Of a stretch of DNA of 64,000 nucleotides, positions 62,723 to 64,000 are shown one piece after another. This DNA comes from Bretschneidera sinensis. Taxonomy: Eukaryota; Streptophyta; Magnoliopsida; Brassicales; Akaniaceae. The notes below the pieces were generated by a model. The model did no database searches, had not been told where the DNA came from, and saw only the letters and a list, made by a program, of their open reading frames with translations. Made by a program: the position numbers and the translations under genes. Within the stretch, counting starts at the first letter, position 1; the number at the start of each line of letters is the position of its first letter. Location: contig CM043699.1 in assembly GCA_023935145.1 (NCBI GenBank), positions 129,768,536-129,832,535 on the forward strand, written 5' to 3'.

Positions 62723-64000
62723 ATGGCAACTATATTTTTAGAAGGAAGAGATCTTTCTAGTCCACCTCCTCTCCATGTAACAAATTTCACCCATTGGAAA
62801 GCTCAAATGAAGATTTTTATTCAAGCTCATGATTATTATGCTTGGTATTTCATTTTTGAAAATGAAAATGATTTTGATGTAAATGATTATAAATTCATTC
62901 AACTAAATGCTACAGTTATGAACATGTTTTATAGTTCTCTTGATCAAAACGAAGTTGATCAAATTTCCTCATGTAAGACCGCAAAAGAAATTTGGGATTT
63001 ATTGGAAGTCATACATGGAGGAAATGAGCAAGAAAACAATTTCAAATTAAAAAACTTTGTTCATGACTTAGAGCATTTTAAAATGAATGAAAATGAATCA
63101 ATTTTTGATTCGCAAACTCGTTTTACCATACTTGTTAAAACTTTATCTTTCATGGGTAAAATTTATTCTAACCTTGAACTTGTGAGAATATTTCTTAGGT
63201 CTTTGTCAAATCAATGGAAAATTATTTTGACAAAGCATTCTATAAGTGAAAGTTTAGAAGAGCTTATGGAATCCCTCAAGAAGCATGAAAGCTACTTGGA
63301 TTACAAAATCGATGGTTCCACTACATCCTTACCTCTTATGGAATTAAAGATGTTAATTATGATGGTGATGAAGAAGAATAAGACTCCTCGAATAAAGAGA
63401 TCGAATGCGAGGAAATTTCCAACCTATGTCTTATAGCAATCGACGACGAAAATGAGGTATCAACTTCTTCCTCTTCAAAAAATAACATTGTTAGCAGTAG
63501 TGAAGAATTGATAGAAGTCATAAATGAAATGTATGAAGAATTGAAGAAATTCGATTCTAGGAACACCATTCTTAAAAAAGAGGTGTCATCTCTTTCTAAA
63601 GAGATGGTAGGTTTAAGAGAAGAAAAAGATAAACTATCTTCATTACTTTATGATTCTTCTCAAGATCTTCTTAAAGATGAAAATGAAAACTTAAAGAAGA
63701 AGATAATAGAATTAAATGATACTATATCTAGACTTATGCTTGGAAAAGAAAAGCTAGATGAAGTGTTATCTTCCCAAAGATCAAGTGGAGGAAAATCTGG
63801 TTTAGGATATTCTCCATTGGGAAAGCAAAAATCAAAAGAGAGCTTATTCATGAAAGCCTTTTGTGTAGATGGAGCCTTTACTTCAAAATCTCCTAGCATG
63901 GTTAAGAGCACTCCCTCGATGAATGTTAGGAAGTCTAGAAATTTAAATGTTCATACTAAATTGAAGCATCCTAGAAATACTCATGCTTATATGTATGCTC
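62723..64000 (+). pseudogene. Copia (Sirevirus-like) gag, frameshifted, running off the window
   Basis: The frame opens with MATIFLEGRDLSSPPPLHVT and NFTHWKAQMKIFIQA, then KTAKEIWDLLEVIHGG, the standard N-terminal gag region of plant Copia elements of the Sirevirus type. The first frame stops at 63434-63436. The expected acidic continuation (IDDENEVSTSSSS, ELIEVINEMYEELKKF) is in another frame, with a TAA inside it near 63391, so a frameshift lies near 63350. A Lys/Glu-rich coiled coil (KEVSSLSKEM, KDENENLKKKIIELNDTIS) follows to the window end. Protease, integrase and RT would lie beyond 64000. Gag packages element RNA; this copy looks damaged but young. Confidence 0.82.

Overview
The window is nuclear DNA of a flowering plant, most likely a eudicot. 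The evidence is AT-rich sequence with GT-AG introns, a plastid-type histidine enzyme, a plant-specific PHD/GNAT chromatin protein, a cytosolic ribosomal protein gene, and plant families of LINE, Ty3/Gypsy, Ty1/Copia, CACTA, hAT and MITE elements. Nothing bacterial or organellar was seen. No tRNA, rRNA or CRISPR locus was found. All assignments come from reading the sequence; no database was searched.

Region by region. 1-906 (+) holds the last two exons of an unrecognised gene with a coiled-coil-like C-terminus. 1941-5120 (-) is a complete 8-exon imidazoleglycerol-phosphate dehydratase gene (HISN5). 6646-15106 (-) is a complete 8-exon gene for a large nuclear PHD-finger/N-acetyltransferase of the IDM1-like class. 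Its acidic tail is built of about 4.6 tandem 78-residue repeats, and its introns carry a 99-bp SINE with a 14-bp target-site duplication and an old LINE scrap. 18448-19161 is a non-autonomous hAT element with an 8-bp duplication and a tRNA-like segment. 19584-22592 (-) is the 5-exon gene for ribosomal protein eS24, with two MITEs in its introns. All three complete genes are on the minus strand and look intact.

From about 27 kb to the end the window is a transposon landscape. A decayed gene of the DUF1517/FLAP1-like type (44372-54308, +) has been taken apart by two nested stacks. Stack one is an L1-type LINE (27736-44034, 16-bp duplication) that was itself hit by a 9.57-kb Tekay/Del-type Gypsy element (32856-42429, duplication GATAG). 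Stack two is a small LTR element without pol (44473-52198, minus) hit by a 6.0-kb CACTA transposon (45074-51098, duplication TCT) with a broken TNP2-type transposase. Downstream are Copia remains: a 5' LTR with an internal scrap and a head-to-head inverted repeat (54959-56312), a minus-strand Copia 3' part (58462-61323), and a Sirevirus-like Copia LTR plus gag on the plus strand (61324-64000) that cuts into it and runs off the window. Most in-frame stops of the LINE and Gypsy reading frames sit at expected Trp, Arg or Gln codons and look like C-to-T/G-to-A transitions.

The genes do not form a pathway together; they are independent neighbours. I did not find a convincing new biological system. 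The best leads are the repeat-built tail of the chromatin protein, the Copia-derived inverted repeat, the CCAGTCGACTGG palindrome array in the Sirevirus-like LTR, and the doubly nested insertion history.
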